Positions 14,747 to 23,454 of a stretch of 64,000 bases of DNA are shown piece by piece. The DNA is from Metaruminococcus_A sp003150405. GTDB taxonomy: Bacteria; Bacillota; Clostridia; Oscillospirales; Ruminococcaceae. Within the stretch, counting starts at the first letter, position 1. Each line of letters opens with the position of its first letter. Position numbers and translations under genes: made by a program. The DNA lies in assembly GCA_902489745.1 (NCBI GenBank), contig CABUBB010000001.1, positions 1-64,000 of the forward strand, in the 5' to 3' direction. Under the pieces are notes generated by a model. It had not been told where the DNA came from and ran no database searches. It worked only from the letters and a program-made list of their open reading frames with translations.

Positions 14747-15706
14747 TTATTTCACACCCATTTTTACATTGATGGGCTTACCGTCCATCCAGGCGGTGAT
14801 ATTGTCAACCACCATGCCGCAGCGGCGTACCATTGACTCTTCGGTCGCAAAGGCGACGTGTGGGGTAAGGACAACGTTTTTCGCGTTCAAAAGCGGATGA
14901 TCCGTCGCAATCGGCGGTTCCGTCTCAAATACGTCAATGCCGGCACCGGCAATTTTGCCGGAGTTGAGAGCTTCCGCCAGGGCGGCAGAATCCACAACGC
15001 CGCCGCGCGCTACGTTGACAAGTACCGCATTCGGCTTCATCATAGCAATGCGCTCCTTGCTGATAAGCCCCTTGGTCTCCGGAGTGAGCGGAGTGTGCAG
15101 GGTAATGATATCCGCAGTTTTCATCAGTTCGTCCAGCGAACAGTACTGGATACCAATTTTTTTGGATTCCTCGTGTTCGGTGCGGCTGTAACCAAGCAGC
15201 TTGCAGCCAAACGCCTTGCCAATTTCTGCAACCCGGTTGCCAATAGCACCGGTACCAACAATTCCAATGGTTTTTCCGGCCAGTTCATTGCCGACCAAGC
15301 CGTCTTTGGTGCTGCCCGCTTTGGTGCGGTCGTGGCAGGGGAGAATGTTGCGGTAAACAGCAAGAATAAGGCCGAAGGTGAGTTCTGCTACGGCGTCGGT
15401 GCAATAGCCCTGCGCGTTGGAAACAATGATGCCTTTTTCATCACAAACGCTGGGAATGTGGTCTACACCGGTAAACGCAACTGAAATCATTTTAAGGTTG
15501 GGCGCCGACAAGACAACCTCTTCGCTGAGAGGGGAATTGGCAACGATCAGAACATCCGCGTCCTTCGCTTTTTCAATCTTTTCCGCGTCGGTCGCAATTT
15601 TGCTGCCACAGAAAACAAATTCGTGGCCTGCGTCGGTCAGCGGTTTTGCCAGTTCCATTACCGTCTTTTCAGATACGCCAAGTGGTTCGAGCATTACAAT
15701 ACGCAT
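14747..15706 (-). CDS. D-2-hydroxyacid dehydrogenase
   Basis: 319 aa from ATG 15706 after AAGGAGGTACTCTG. The NAD-binding motif GIVGTGAIGNRVA (about 140-152) and the catalytic triad of the family are present: Arg in VNVARGGVVD, Glu in DVFETEP and His in TPHVAF. It would reduce 2-keto acids, or oxidise D-2-hydroxy acids, with NAD(P)H. Glyoxylate/hydroxypyruvate-type, phosphoglycerate-type and D-lactate-type members cannot be told apart here. It is monocistronic with its own promoter (TTGCGT-17-TATAAT). Confidence 0.9.
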   Translation of the reverse strand: MRIVMLEPLGVSEKTVMELAKPLTDAGHEFVFCGSKIATDAEKIEKAKDADVLIVANSPLSEEVVLSAPNLKMISVAFTGVDHIPSVCDEKGIIVSNAQGYCTDAVAELTFGLILAVYRNILPCHDRTKAGSTKDGLVGNELAGKTIGIVGTGAIGNRVAEIGKAFGCKLLGYSRTEHEESKKIGIQYCSLDELMKTADIITLHTPLTPETKGLISKERIAMMKPNAVLVNVARGGVVDSAALAEALNSGKIAGAGIDVFETEPPIATDHPLLNAKNVVLTPHVAFATEESMVRRCGMVVDNITAWMDGKPINVKMGVK

Positions 15707-15738
15707 CAGAGTACCTCCTTGATAATTATACAATCGTT

Positions 15739-15767
15739 ATTATACGCCGCCCGGAGGATTAACGCAA
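15739..15767 (-). promoter_or_regulatory. Promoter of the hydroxyacid dehydrogenase
   Basis: On the minus strand TTGCGT (15762-15767) and TATAAT (15739-15744) are separated by 17 bp, 33 bases upstream of the start codon. Confidence 0.7.
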
Positions 15768-15816
15768 GTTGGTTTTCTGCATTTTATTGCCCGGCAGCAG
15801 AAGCTTTTACAATTTG

Positions 15817-15846
15817 TTGTTGATCCGACGCCAAATTTAATATAAT
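15817..15846 (+). promoter_or_regulatory. Promoter of the transglutaminase-like lipoprotein
   Basis: TTGTTG (15817-15822), 18-bp spacer, TATAAT (15841-15846), 43 bases before the start codon. Confidence 0.65.
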
Positions 15847-15888
15847 ATAGGTATATTAACGAATTTGGAATGATAAAGGAACCAGAAT

Positions 15889-16839
15889 ATGAAAAGACTG
15901 ACACTAATTGTAATCGCACTTTTACTCTGCATTTCCTTCACCGCCTGTAATGTAGCGGAGGATGCTGAGGGTTTGTCCACGAGTTCCAGCAGCTCTTCGG
16001 ATCTCCCGGCTTATCCCTATACTTATGACCGATATGCGGTTTCCGCAGCCGTCCGGACAAGCCTCGGCGGCTCGTATGAAACCTATAAAGCAGCGGTCGA
16101 TGCCATTGACAGCGCGGCAGAATCCTTTGCGGTCACCGATGAAGCCGAGTATGAGACAGTCTGTGCAGCATTGGAAGCCTGCTATCCGCCGTATGGACTG
16201 GTAACCGGTGCAAATTACGATGCGGCCTCCAAAGAGGTGCACCTCAGCTACCGTTACAACGCAACCGTCATGCAGCAGCAGGTCGAAAAAACGGATCAGC
16301 TTTCCGGCATGATTATGGCGCTTGCTCTGCGGGAAGGGGACGATGAACTCAACCGTGCCCTGGCGCTTTACCATTATGTCATTACCTCCATCCACATGGA
16401 CGGCAGTGACAGCAGCCTCTGGGTTGGCTTAATGGACGGTACCGGCGGAAGCTATGCCGCCGCCGCGATGTATAGCTTTTTACTCACTCAGGTGGATGTG
16501 GAATCGGTCCTTGCGGTGACAACTGACCATGAGAATAAAGATCATTATTTGGTTATTGTCACACTGAACGGCAAACCATATATTATGGATCCTGCTTATG
16601 AGCTGGAATTCAGCAAGGGCGGCCTGGTCTGTTTTGGCATGACCGAGCAGGAACTTACCGCAAACCGCCTTGCTATTCCGGTAAAAGCGTTATTTGGACA
16701 AACGCCCGCCTGTACGGATGTGCGGTTTGCCTCTATGCGTCAATGTGCAAAATGGAGCTTTAATGAGGACCGTACCCGTGTCAGCATGACCGTGGACGGA
16801 AGCACGCAAATATTCGATCCAACAGAAGAAGGCAACTAA
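15889..16839 (+). CDS. Transglutaminase-fold lipoprotein lacking the catalytic Cys
   Basis: 316 aa. A lipobox at FTACN makes Cys20 the anchor, then a Ser-rich linker. From about residue 150 the layout follows the transglutaminase-like fold: helix LNRALALYHYVITSIHMD, then GTGGSYAAAAMYSFLL, then the His strand DHENKDHYLVIV and the Asp strand GKPYIMDPAYE. In active members the position in GTGGSY is a Cys (G-x-C); here it is Ser (about residue 187). His and Asp remain. It is therefore probably a non-catalytic surface domain or a serine variant. It is followed by a weak terminator and a separate surface-protein gene. Confidence 0.65.
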   Translation: MKRLTLIVIALLLCISFTACNVAEDAEGLSTSSSSSSDLPAYPYTYDRYAVSAAVRTSLGGSYETYKAAVDAIDSAAESFAVTDEAEYETVCAALEACYPPYGLVTGANYDAASKEVHLSYRYNATVMQQQVEKTDQLSGMIMALALREGDDELNRALALYHYVITSIHMDGSDSSLWVGLMDGTGGSYAAAAMYSFLLTQVDVESVLAVTTDHENKDHYLVIVTLNGKPYIMDPAYELEFSKGGLVCFGMTEQELTANRLAIPVKALFGQTPACTDVRFASMRQCAKWSFNEDRTRVSMTVDGSTQIFDPTEEGN

Positions 16840-16870
16840 AGAACAACATATTTTATGTTCTCTTTTTTGT
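16840..16870 (+). terminator. Weak terminator after the lipoprotein gene
   Basis: GAAC...ACATA and TATGTTC form a short imperfect hairpin followed by TCTTTTTTG, directly after the stop codon. Confidence 0.5.
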
Positions 16871-16956
16871 GACTACCATGTGACTGCGTGGTGGTATTCT
16901 AAAGCCATCGAAGAACACAGAGCGGTTCTTTGTGTGGTGCAGAAAGGAGAACATGT

Positions 16957-18447
16957 ATGAAAAAGCTTTGGCAAAAACTGCTGGTTTCAGTGCTTTCTTT
17001 ATCCATGATTGTAAGTATGGCGGCAGTATCAGCATTTGCGGTTGAGACGGATTCAACCAATCCAATTGTAATTGACGTGGAAAAGTCCGGCTTTGATGAG
17101 AATGCAGGCGCCTTTAATCTTTATTTAAAGATTGACAAAACTGCTTCCGGGGATTTGACGGTGGATTTATCCTCTGCAGTGGGCGTATTGCTCGATGAGT
17201 ATGCAAAACAGTATGGGTATAACAGCTATCCTGTCCTTCCGGGTGATAGTAACCGGATCAATATTTATATTAGTAATGACTCGGATAAAACATATTATTA
17301 TGAGAAGGGCAGTTTAAAACTTGCGCCTGGCGATGTTTCTGGAATGAGCGAGGAGCAGTTAAGTCCCTTTACCGGTTTTGACGGTCAAAGACTGCCGCTT
17401 ACCCACATTGGTGTAATTTCAAATACCAATAAAGCAATCTATAAAGAGCTTTTTGGAGTAAGCGGTTCTGCAAGTATTACCGCTGATATGATGTTCAGCA
17501 TCTATGACTATTTGGCGGTGAAAGGTTATACTGGTGACGATGCCCTAACCAATTATCTGCTCGATTACTATTGTGATTACTACAGTACCGATTACGCAAG
17601 TTGGGATGAACTGGTAGCGGCACAACCCTCTTTAGGTGATACGTTTGCAGTAGCTGGTCACAATTCTATTTTTGAAATGTCTTATTCCAATATGGAGGAA
17701 TATTGTGCAGAACACCCGGAGCTGGCACCCTTTGTTTATTATGAGTCTGATGTTGAGAATCCGTCGGGCAGTGATGCAGTGAAAGTACAGATTAAGTGGC
17801 CGGAAGAAAAACTTGCAACGTTCAGCTACAATAGTTTCTATAAGGATTATTTCAGCATTGCTTTTGGTGAAGAGGAAATTGTACAGCTTAATCCAAATAG
17901 CAATACCGGTTTTACCCGTACTCGTGGTGTGGGAGACTATATGGATATCGGCAGTGCCCTTTACCAGCAGACCGACTCCTATTTGACAGGCCTTGAAAAC
18001 GCAGATTCTCTTGCAAATGGCGATACAATAGCGTTTCCAATGATGTTGGCAGTAGATGGCCCTGGCGTTGGCAACGGTTATATGAATTATAGTTTCTTCT
18101 ACCAGAACAGCATTATCTTAAAGCAGGTTGTAGAAGAGGAGATCCCGGACGAGGAGCCTCCGCTTGAACCGCCGGTAGAGGAACCCGATCCGGAAGAACC
18201 TCCAGTAGAGGAACCAGAGGATCCGCCTGTTGATCTGCCGGATGAAGACGTTCCGCTTGCTCCTCCGGAGCAGCCGATAGAGCCGGAGCAGCCCGAAGTG
18301 GAAATTACTGATGAGGAAATTCCGCTTGAAGCGCCCAAAACAGGCGATATTTTTGCCACCGCTGCTGCTTCTGTCGTTTTCGGTTTGACAGGTGTTGTAG
18401 TGTTGGGTGGATTAATCCTTCGGCTTCGCAAAAATCATGATCAATAA
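16957..18447 (+). CDS. Secreted, probably cell-wall-anchored surface protein
   Basis: 496 aa from ATG 16957 (AGAAAGGAGAACATGT). Signal peptide residues 1-32, cleavage near SAFA-V. The body is Tyr- and Asp-rich with no repeat or catalytic motif I recognise. Residues about 395-455 form a stalk of Pro and Glu (runs of EEPP and PVEEP). The C-terminus has APKTGD, a hydrophobic helix (about 465-487) and the basic tail LRKNHDQ. This is a variant of the LPxTG sortase signal with Ala in place of Leu, and a sortase able to use it would be encoded elsewhere. Function unknown; display on the wall is inferred. Confidence 0.8.
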   Translation: MKKLWQKLLVSVLSLSMIVSMAAVSAFAVETDSTNPIVIDVEKSGFDENAGAFNLYLKIDKTASGDLTVDLSSAVGVLLDEYAKQYGYNSYPVLPGDSNRINIYISNDSDKTYYYEKGSLKLAPGDVSGMSEEQLSPFTGFDGQRLPLTHIGVISNTNKAIYKELFGVSGSASITADMMFSIYDYLAVKGYTGDDALTNYLLDYYCDYYSTDYASWDELVAAQPSLGDTFAVAGHNSIFEMSYSNMEEYCAEHPELAPFVYYESDVENPSGSDAVKVQIKWPEEKLATFSYNSFYKDYFSIAFGEEEIVQLNPNSNTGFTRTRGVGDYMDIGSALYQQTDSYLTGLENADSLANGDTIAFPMMLAVDGPGVGNGYMNYSFFYQNSIILKQVVEEEIPDEEPPLEPPVEEPDPEEPPVEEPEDPPVDLPDEDVPLAPPEQPIEPEQPEVEITDEEIPLEAPKTGDIFATAAASVVFGLTGVVVLGGLILRLRKNHDQ

Positions 18448-18452
18448 ATCAC

Positions 18453-18485
18453 AAAAGCTCCCGCTTTAAGCGGGGGCTTTTGCTT
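18453..18485 (+). terminator. Terminator of the surface-protein gene
   Basis: AAAAGCTCCCGCTT and AAGCGGGGGCTTTT form a stable hairpin six bases after the stop, followed by TGCTTTG. Confidence 0.85.
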
Positions 18486-19187
18486 TGCCGGAACCAAATC
18501 AAATGGAGAATATTGCATAAACCAAGCTTGTATTTCATCTTAAAGCTTTCAAACGGTCGGGCAGTGCCGATTTCCAGGACGCAGCTGTGGGTTGTGAGAA
18601 AACAATATTATAATTGCGGAGCGCATCTCTGACAGCGGTCAATCGCTGCCGGAGATGCGCTTGTTTTGTGTTGCCATAAATAAGATTCGATGATGCCGCA
18701 TCCTTATGAAGCACGGAACAATGGCTGTAACAGGTGATGAACCATACGATTTATATGTCTTAGCAAATCCGCTTCCTGTGGTCAAACAAGATTTTATCAG
18801 TTGAAACAAATTGAACTCAGAATTTTGGGATGTCGATTTGTTTTCTGTCATACAGTTTCGTCAGAAGGGAATTTTCGTAAGGCATTTGCGGTATGCGTTG
18901 TTCAGGGGTCAGGCATTTTTCACTTAATTCCTACCGGGGGATTCCACACGGGAATCAACCTTGTGCTCTCCGGCGTATGAACAGGGAGATGCCTTCCCGT
19001 TCATGTATGGGGGCAAACCGGTTCTAAAATGGAGATTCGATGGAAATAAGTTGTCTTTGATAAAAGAGTTTTTTCATAGTGTTATCAATGGATACAAAAA
19101 GTGCGGAAAAGGTGCATTCCCTGTGCATAACACGGACAGCTTCCGAATAGTATTGAGTAGAAATTCATAGAAGGAGTAGAAGCAGAT
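18486..19187. other. 700-base intergenic region with a strong hairpin
   Basis: No frame here has a convincing ribosome binding site. One clear structure is at 18620-18661: GCGCATCTC pairs with GAGATGCGC, with an inner CAGCG/CGCTG pair and a six-base loop, followed by TTGTTTTG. It could be a second terminator or the end of a short RNA. Another weak inverted repeat (GGGGGATTCC / GGAATC) lies near 18936-18957. Promoter elements of the following sporulation genes must be in the last 200 bases, but I cannot fix a sigma-E-type sequence with confidence. Confidence 0.4.
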
Positions 19188-20732
19188 ATGGAATGTAAGC
19201 TTACCCATGATACCATAGAGGTCAATGAGGTAGTTTTTGACGCAATGGTAGAGCAGTCTGTTGAGCTGGACTGCCTGCTGCCGGATTACTGCCCAAATGT
19301 GTTTAAAGTGCTGAAGTGTAAAATGGTCCCCAAAATGACCGGGAGCAGGGTCACGGGCAATGAAGCGGTCGTCGACGGTGTGGCCACAGTCTTTATTGTC
19401 TATATCTGCGAGGAGACGAACCAAATCCGCTCCTTTGTGCAGAAGGTGCCGTTTACCAAGACGGTTTCACTCAAATCCGCCTGTGAAAATCCCACTATTG
19501 AAGTTGGTATGCAGTGTGAGTACTTAAACTGCCGTGGGGTGAATTCTCGTCGTTTTGATATTCGTGGGGCCATCGGTATCAGTCTGAAGGTTTGCGACCA
19601 GCGTGCGGAAACGGTGGTCAGCGATGCAGAAGGTGCCGGCATCCAAAAGCAGCAGTCCGGTGTTGCTTCGGACGGTGAATGCCGCCAGGCCTGCAAATCC
19701 TTTACGGTGCGTGAGGAATTGGAGCTTCCGGGAGGTAATGAACCAATCGCTTCCATTCTCTATCACAACGAAACCCCGAACGTTACCGATGTTAAGCTCA
19801 TTGCAAACAAGGTTATCGTCAAGGGGGATATCCAGCTCCATGTGGTTTACTGCCCGCTGGGGGAAAACCCCTGTCCGCAGACCGCCGATTATTCCGTTCC
19901 AGTCAGCCAGATTATCGATCTGCCCGGCGTGGATGACCGCTTTACCTGCAATGTGATGTTCGACGTCTGCACGGCTGATATTGAACCCAAATCGACGCTG
20001 GACGGCGATTCCCGCTTACTCTCTGCCGAGCTTTGTATTGTCTGCACGGCTACCTGTATTTTGGAAACAGAAAAGGAGCTCATCCGTGACATGTATTCCA
20101 CCGGCTATGAATGCAATTTGGAGTACAAACGGCTCAACCTCCGTAAAACCATCCCGCTGCCGATGATGACCTCGATGATTCAAACCTCTATCGATACTCC
20201 GAACGACGAGCTCTCCAGCGTCTATGATATCTGGTGTGATCTTGCGCGGCTGTCGGTCAAACGCAGCGCAGGCGGCCTTGCTGTGGATGGCGAGTTCGAC
20301 GTCTGCGCCTTCTGCCAGTCTGAATCTGGAATGCCGCTCTCGGTGGATAAACGGGTGGAATTCCACGACGACATCGACCGGGAAATGGAACTTCCGGATT
20401 GCAGCTTTGAGGCGATTGGCGTCATCCGCAGCACCTCTTATCATTTGACAGGCGACCATAAAATTGACCTCCGTATTGAGATTATGTTGATAATCCGTGC
20501 GGTTGTATCGATTGACCAGCCGGTAGTAGTCGGGGTCAATGTGGATGAAACAAAGGCGGCTCAGCGTGACGGCCTTGCAGCGGTGACCTTGTATTTTGCC
20601 GACGAGGGCGAAGCCATTTGGGAAATTGCGAAACGCTACCACACCTCGGTCAGCGCTATCGTTGAAGAAAATGATCTGGATTCCGAGGTGATGAGACAAG
20701 GCGGGATGATTTTAATTCCGCTGGTAGACTGA
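19188..20732 (+). CDS. sipL: SipL-like SpoIVA-interacting spore coat morphogen
   Basis: 514 aa from ATG 19188 (AGAAGGAGTAG). Repeated DUF3794-type modules fill residues about 1-460, recognisable as recurring VELDCLLPDYCPNV-like and SVDKRVEFHDDIDREMELPD-like blocks. A C-terminal LysM domain occupies about 462-514 (LYFADEGEAIWEIAKRYHTS, ending GGMILIPLVD). DUF3794 plus LysM is the architecture of C. difficile SipL, which binds the SpoIVA ATPase through LysM during coat assembly (established there). The next gene, 32 bases downstream, is spoIVA, which strongly supports the call. Mother-cell, forespore-surface localisation is inferred from that homology. Confidence 0.92.
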   Translation: MECKLTHDTIEVNEVVFDAMVEQSVELDCLLPDYCPNVFKVLKCKMVPKMTGSRVTGNEAVVDGVATVFIVYICEETNQIRSFVQKVPFTKTVSLKSACENPTIEVGMQCEYLNCRGVNSRRFDIRGAIGISLKVCDQRAETVVSDAEGAGIQKQQSGVASDGECRQACKSFTVREELELPGGNEPIASILYHNETPNVTDVKLIANKVIVKGDIQLHVVYCPLGENPCPQTADYSVPVSQIIDLPGVDDRFTCNVMFDVCTADIEPKSTLDGDSRLLSAELCIVCTATCILETEKELIRDMYSTGYECNLEYKRLNLRKTIPLPMMTSMIQTSIDTPNDELSSVYDIWCDLARLSVKRSAGGLAVDGEFDVCAFCQSESGMPLSVDKRVEFHDDIDREMELPDCSFEAIGVIRSTSYHLTGDHKIDLRIEIMLIIRAVVSIDQPVVVGVNVDETKAAQRDGLAAVTLYFADEGEAIWEIAKRYHTSVSAIVEENDLDSEVMRQGGMILIPLVD

Positions 20733-20764
20733 ATTAAAAATTATACAGGAGGGCAGGCGCGCTT

Positions 20765-22243
20765 ATGGAAAGCAGAAGCATATACAGCGATATTGCGAAA
20801 CGTACCGACGGCAACATCTATCTCGGCATCGTCGGTCCGGTTCGTACAGGAAAATCAACCTTTATCAAACGGTTCATGGAAACACTGGTCATTCCGAACA
20901 TTGACAGCGAATTTCGCCGGGAACGGGCCATTGACGAATTGCCGCAGTCATCTGCGGGCCGTACCATCATGACCACCGAGCCAAAGTTTATTCCCGAAGA
21001 GGCGGTCAAGGTAACTCTTGACGGTGCTGCAACCATGAATGTCCGCCTCATCGACTGCGTTGGTTACATTGTGCCGAGCTCGCTTGGCTATTTTGAGAAC
21101 GAGGCGCCCCGCATGGTAGTCACTCCGTGGTTTGATGAGGAAGTGCCGTTCATCATGGCGGCTGAGGTCGGCACCCAGAAAGTCATTACCGAGCATTCGA
21201 CCATCGGTCTTGTAATTACCACCGACGGGAGCATTGGCGAAATTCCCCGCGAAGAATATGAAGAGGCGGAAGAGCGGGTCATTGGCGAACTCAAAGAAAT
21301 CAACAAGCCGTTCAGCGTGCTTCTCAACTGCCAGTACCCCAACAGTGAAAGTGCCAGACAGCTTGCTGCTGAACTGACCGAAAAGTACGGCGTTCCGGTT
21401 ATGGCGCTTAACTGCCTGGATATGACCGAATCGGATATCAAAGAGGTTCTCTCCCAGGTGTTGCTCCAATTCCCAGTCAAAGAGGTTTCGGTGGATCTAC
21501 CCAAGTGGGTGTCTAGTCTTGCAAAGGATCACTGGCTGAAATCGGCTGTGTTCGGCGCCATCAAGGAATCAGCTTCCTCGCTTACCCATATGAGTGGTGT
21601 CAGCGGTGTGGCTTCAGGAATTAGCACGTGCGAATATGTGGCCAAATGCAGCGTTGCCTCCCTGGATATGGGCAGCGGAACCGCTAAAATTGAGGTGCTG
21701 CTCAAAAACGACCTGTTCTATAAAATTTTGGGAGAGGTCACCGGGCTGGAAATCGACGACGAAAGCAAGCTTATGCCTTGTATGATTGAACTTGCTGCAA
21801 TGAAAAAGCAGTTTGATAAAATTAAAGCGGCTCTTGAAGAGGTTAATGCCACCGGCTATGGCATTGTCATGCCATCAATGGATGAGCTGAGCCTGGAAGA
21901 GCCGGAAATTGTCAAACAGGGCGGCCGTTACGGCGTAAAGCTGCGCGCCAGCGCGCCCTCCCTACATTTGCTGCGGGCAGACATCACCACCGAAGTCAGT
22001 CCCATTGTCGGCAATGAGAAACAGTCAGAGGAACTCATGCAATACCTGCTCAAAGAATTTGAGGAAAATCCCCAGCAGATTTGGGATTCCAATATCTTTG
22101 GAAAGTCCCTCCACGAGCTGGTCAACGACGGTTTGCACAACAAACTCTACCGCATGCCGCCGGATGCACGCCTGAAACTTCAGGAAACCATTGAACGCAT
22201 CATCAATGAAGGGTGCAGCGGATTAATTTGCATTATTCTGTAG
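20765..22243 (+). CDS. spoIVA: SpoIVA, spore coat basement-layer ATPase
   Basis: 492 aa, the usual length. The N-terminal TRAFAC-type ATPase has the Walker A GPVRTGKST (residues about 24-32), DCVGYIVPSSLGYFENE as the Walker B/sensor region and LNCQYPNSES in the nucleotide pocket. The characteristic middle and C-terminal domains end LICIIL; the last residues of this protein are needed for membrane targeting in B. subtilis. SpoIVA polymerises on the forespore outer membrane with ATP hydrolysis and is the platform for coat assembly. Start ATG 20765 follows GGAGGGCAGGCGCGCTT. It is in one operon with sipL and closed by a strong terminator. Confidence 0.97.
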   Translation: MESRSIYSDIAKRTDGNIYLGIVGPVRTGKSTFIKRFMETLVIPNIDSEFRRERAIDELPQSSAGRTIMTTEPKFIPEEAVKVTLDGAATMNVRLIDCVGYIVPSSLGYFENEAPRMVVTPWFDEEVPFIMAAEVGTQKVITEHSTIGLVITTDGSIGEIPREEYEEAEERVIGELKEINKPFSVLLNCQYPNSESARQLAAELTEKYGVPVMALNCLDMTESDIKEVLSQVLLQFPVKEVSVDLPKWVSSLAKDHWLKSAVFGAIKESASSLTHMSGVSGVASGISTCEYVAKCSVASLDMGSGTAKIEVLLKNDLFYKILGEVTGLEIDDESKLMPCMIELAAMKKQFDKIKAALEEVNATGYGIVMPSMDELSLEEPEIVKQGGRYGVKLRASAPSLHLLRADITTEVSPIVGNEKQSEELMQYLLKEFEENPQQIWDSNIFGKSLHELVNDGLHNKLYRMPPDARLKLQETIERIINEGCSGLICIIL

Positions 22244-22245
22244 CC

Positions 22246-22277
22246 AAAGGGCACATGAGAATTCATGTGCCTTTTTT
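22246..22277 (+). terminator. Terminator of sipL-spoIVA
   Basis: AAAGGGCACATGA and TCATGTGCCTTT form the stem, followed by TTTTG, immediately after the spoIVA stop. Confidence 0.9.
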
Positions 22278-22410
22278 GTGCAAATTGCATAAAGATATAG
22301 ACAGAAATTGTCTCTGAAAAGTGCGATATGACTTGACTTTGCCTGGGTGCGATCATAAAATGAAAGATAAGTATTATATAAAATTACGTCGTTTTAACAG
22401 GAGTGAAACC

Positions 22411-23442
22411 ATGCATCGAAACACAAAACACAGAATGAGACAAGGAATTGCGTTGGGCTGCGCATTGCTGGTCCTCAGCGGCTGCTCCATGTTCCCGCAG
22501 GAAGAAGAGACGCTTGCCCCGCCGCTTAAACAGCCGGTTGAGGTGGAGTATACCACAGAAGAAGCCGTTGTCGGCACAATTTCGGAAGAAGTGTCTGACA
22601 CCTGCACTGCGGTTGCAACACAGGAGTATTCCCTTTCGTTTGGGGAGCGCAGCGGCGTTCTCCGCTCCAAAGAGGTTGTGGTCGGGGATACTGTGACTAA
22701 AGGTCAGGTCATTGCTCGGTTGGACGGCGGCGACGCCGAAGCGCAGCTTGAAAAAGAAAAGATCAATCTGCAAATGCTGAAAATCAATCTGGAGCGGGCG
22801 CGCGCCAAAGGTCTGCCGGATACCGACACCAAAGGCAATAAAGTCAATTTTGACGCTCAGCTTGTCGAGCTTCAGATCAAGCAGTCAGAGCTCAACATTC
22901 AATCACTGGAAAAAGAAATATCTGAAACTACGGTATATGCTCCCATTGACGGAGTGGTGACCTATCTAACTGACGCGAACGTCGGCGATAATATTCCCAT
23001 GCGCAACGTTGTCTGTAAGGTAGCAGATGTCTCCAGCCTTAGCTTTGAGTACACCGGTTCCAAAGCGGATAAGCTGGTATTTGGTATGAATGTCACCCTT
23101 ACCATTGACGGACAGGAATATGCAGGTAAAGTCAGCGCAACCCGGGCCAGTGTACCGGATGATCTGAAAAGTGAATTTGACGGCAAAGTTCGGTTCTCGG
23201 CAGAAGGTTCTCCGGCGTTGGAAATTGGAGAAAAAGCCCAGTATAAAGCGGTTACCGCCACACGGGAAAATGTTGTCCTTGTGCCGCGCAGCGCAGTGAC
23301 CGGAAGCAGCGGCTCCTATTACGTCAGTATTTTTAAAGATGGCGTAAAAAGTGAACGTGCCGTGGACGTTGGCATCCTCACCTCGACCCAGGTGGAAATT
23401 GTAAAAGGGGTGGATGTGGGCGAACAGGTTATTACCAACTAA
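22411..23442 (+). CDS. Membrane-fusion (HlyD/MacA-type) lipoprotein of ABC exporter
   Basis: 343 aa from ATG 22411 (AACAGGAGTGAAACC). Signal peptide with lipobox VLSGC, Cys23 or close. The biotinyl-lipoyl-like half-motifs flank a coiled-coil hairpin: GVLRSKEVVVGDTVTKGQVIARLD (split across about 80-103) and TVYAPIDGVVTYLTDANVGD (about 170-190). A beta-barrel and the membrane-proximal domain (VLVPRSAVTG) follow. In Gram-positives such proteins link the permease to extracellular substrates. It is the first gene of a four-gene exporter operon, 12 bases before the permease. Confidence 0.9.
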   Translation: MHRNTKHRMRQGIALGCALLVLSGCSMFPQEEETLAPPLKQPVEVEYTTEEAVVGTISEEVSDTCTAVATQEYSLSFGERSGVLRSKEVVVGDTVTKGQVIARLDGGDAEAQLEKEKINLQMLKINLERARAKGLPDTDTKGNKVNFDAQLVELQIKQSELNIQSLEKEISETTVYAPIDGVVTYLTDANVGDNIPMRNVVCKVADVSSLSFEYTGSKADKLVFGMNVTLTIDGQEYAGKVSATRASVPDDLKSEFDGKVRFSAEGSPALEIGEKAQYKAVTATRENVVLVPRSAVTGSSGSYYVSIFKDGVKSERAVDVGILTSTQVEIVKGVDVGEQVITN

Positions 23443-23454
23443 GGAGGAAGCCGC

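Noticed and set aside
18639..18851. 70-codon minus-strand frame in the gap before sipL
   Set aside because: Runs into the hairpin at 18620-18661, no Shine-Dalgarno, low-complexity Ser/Lys composition.
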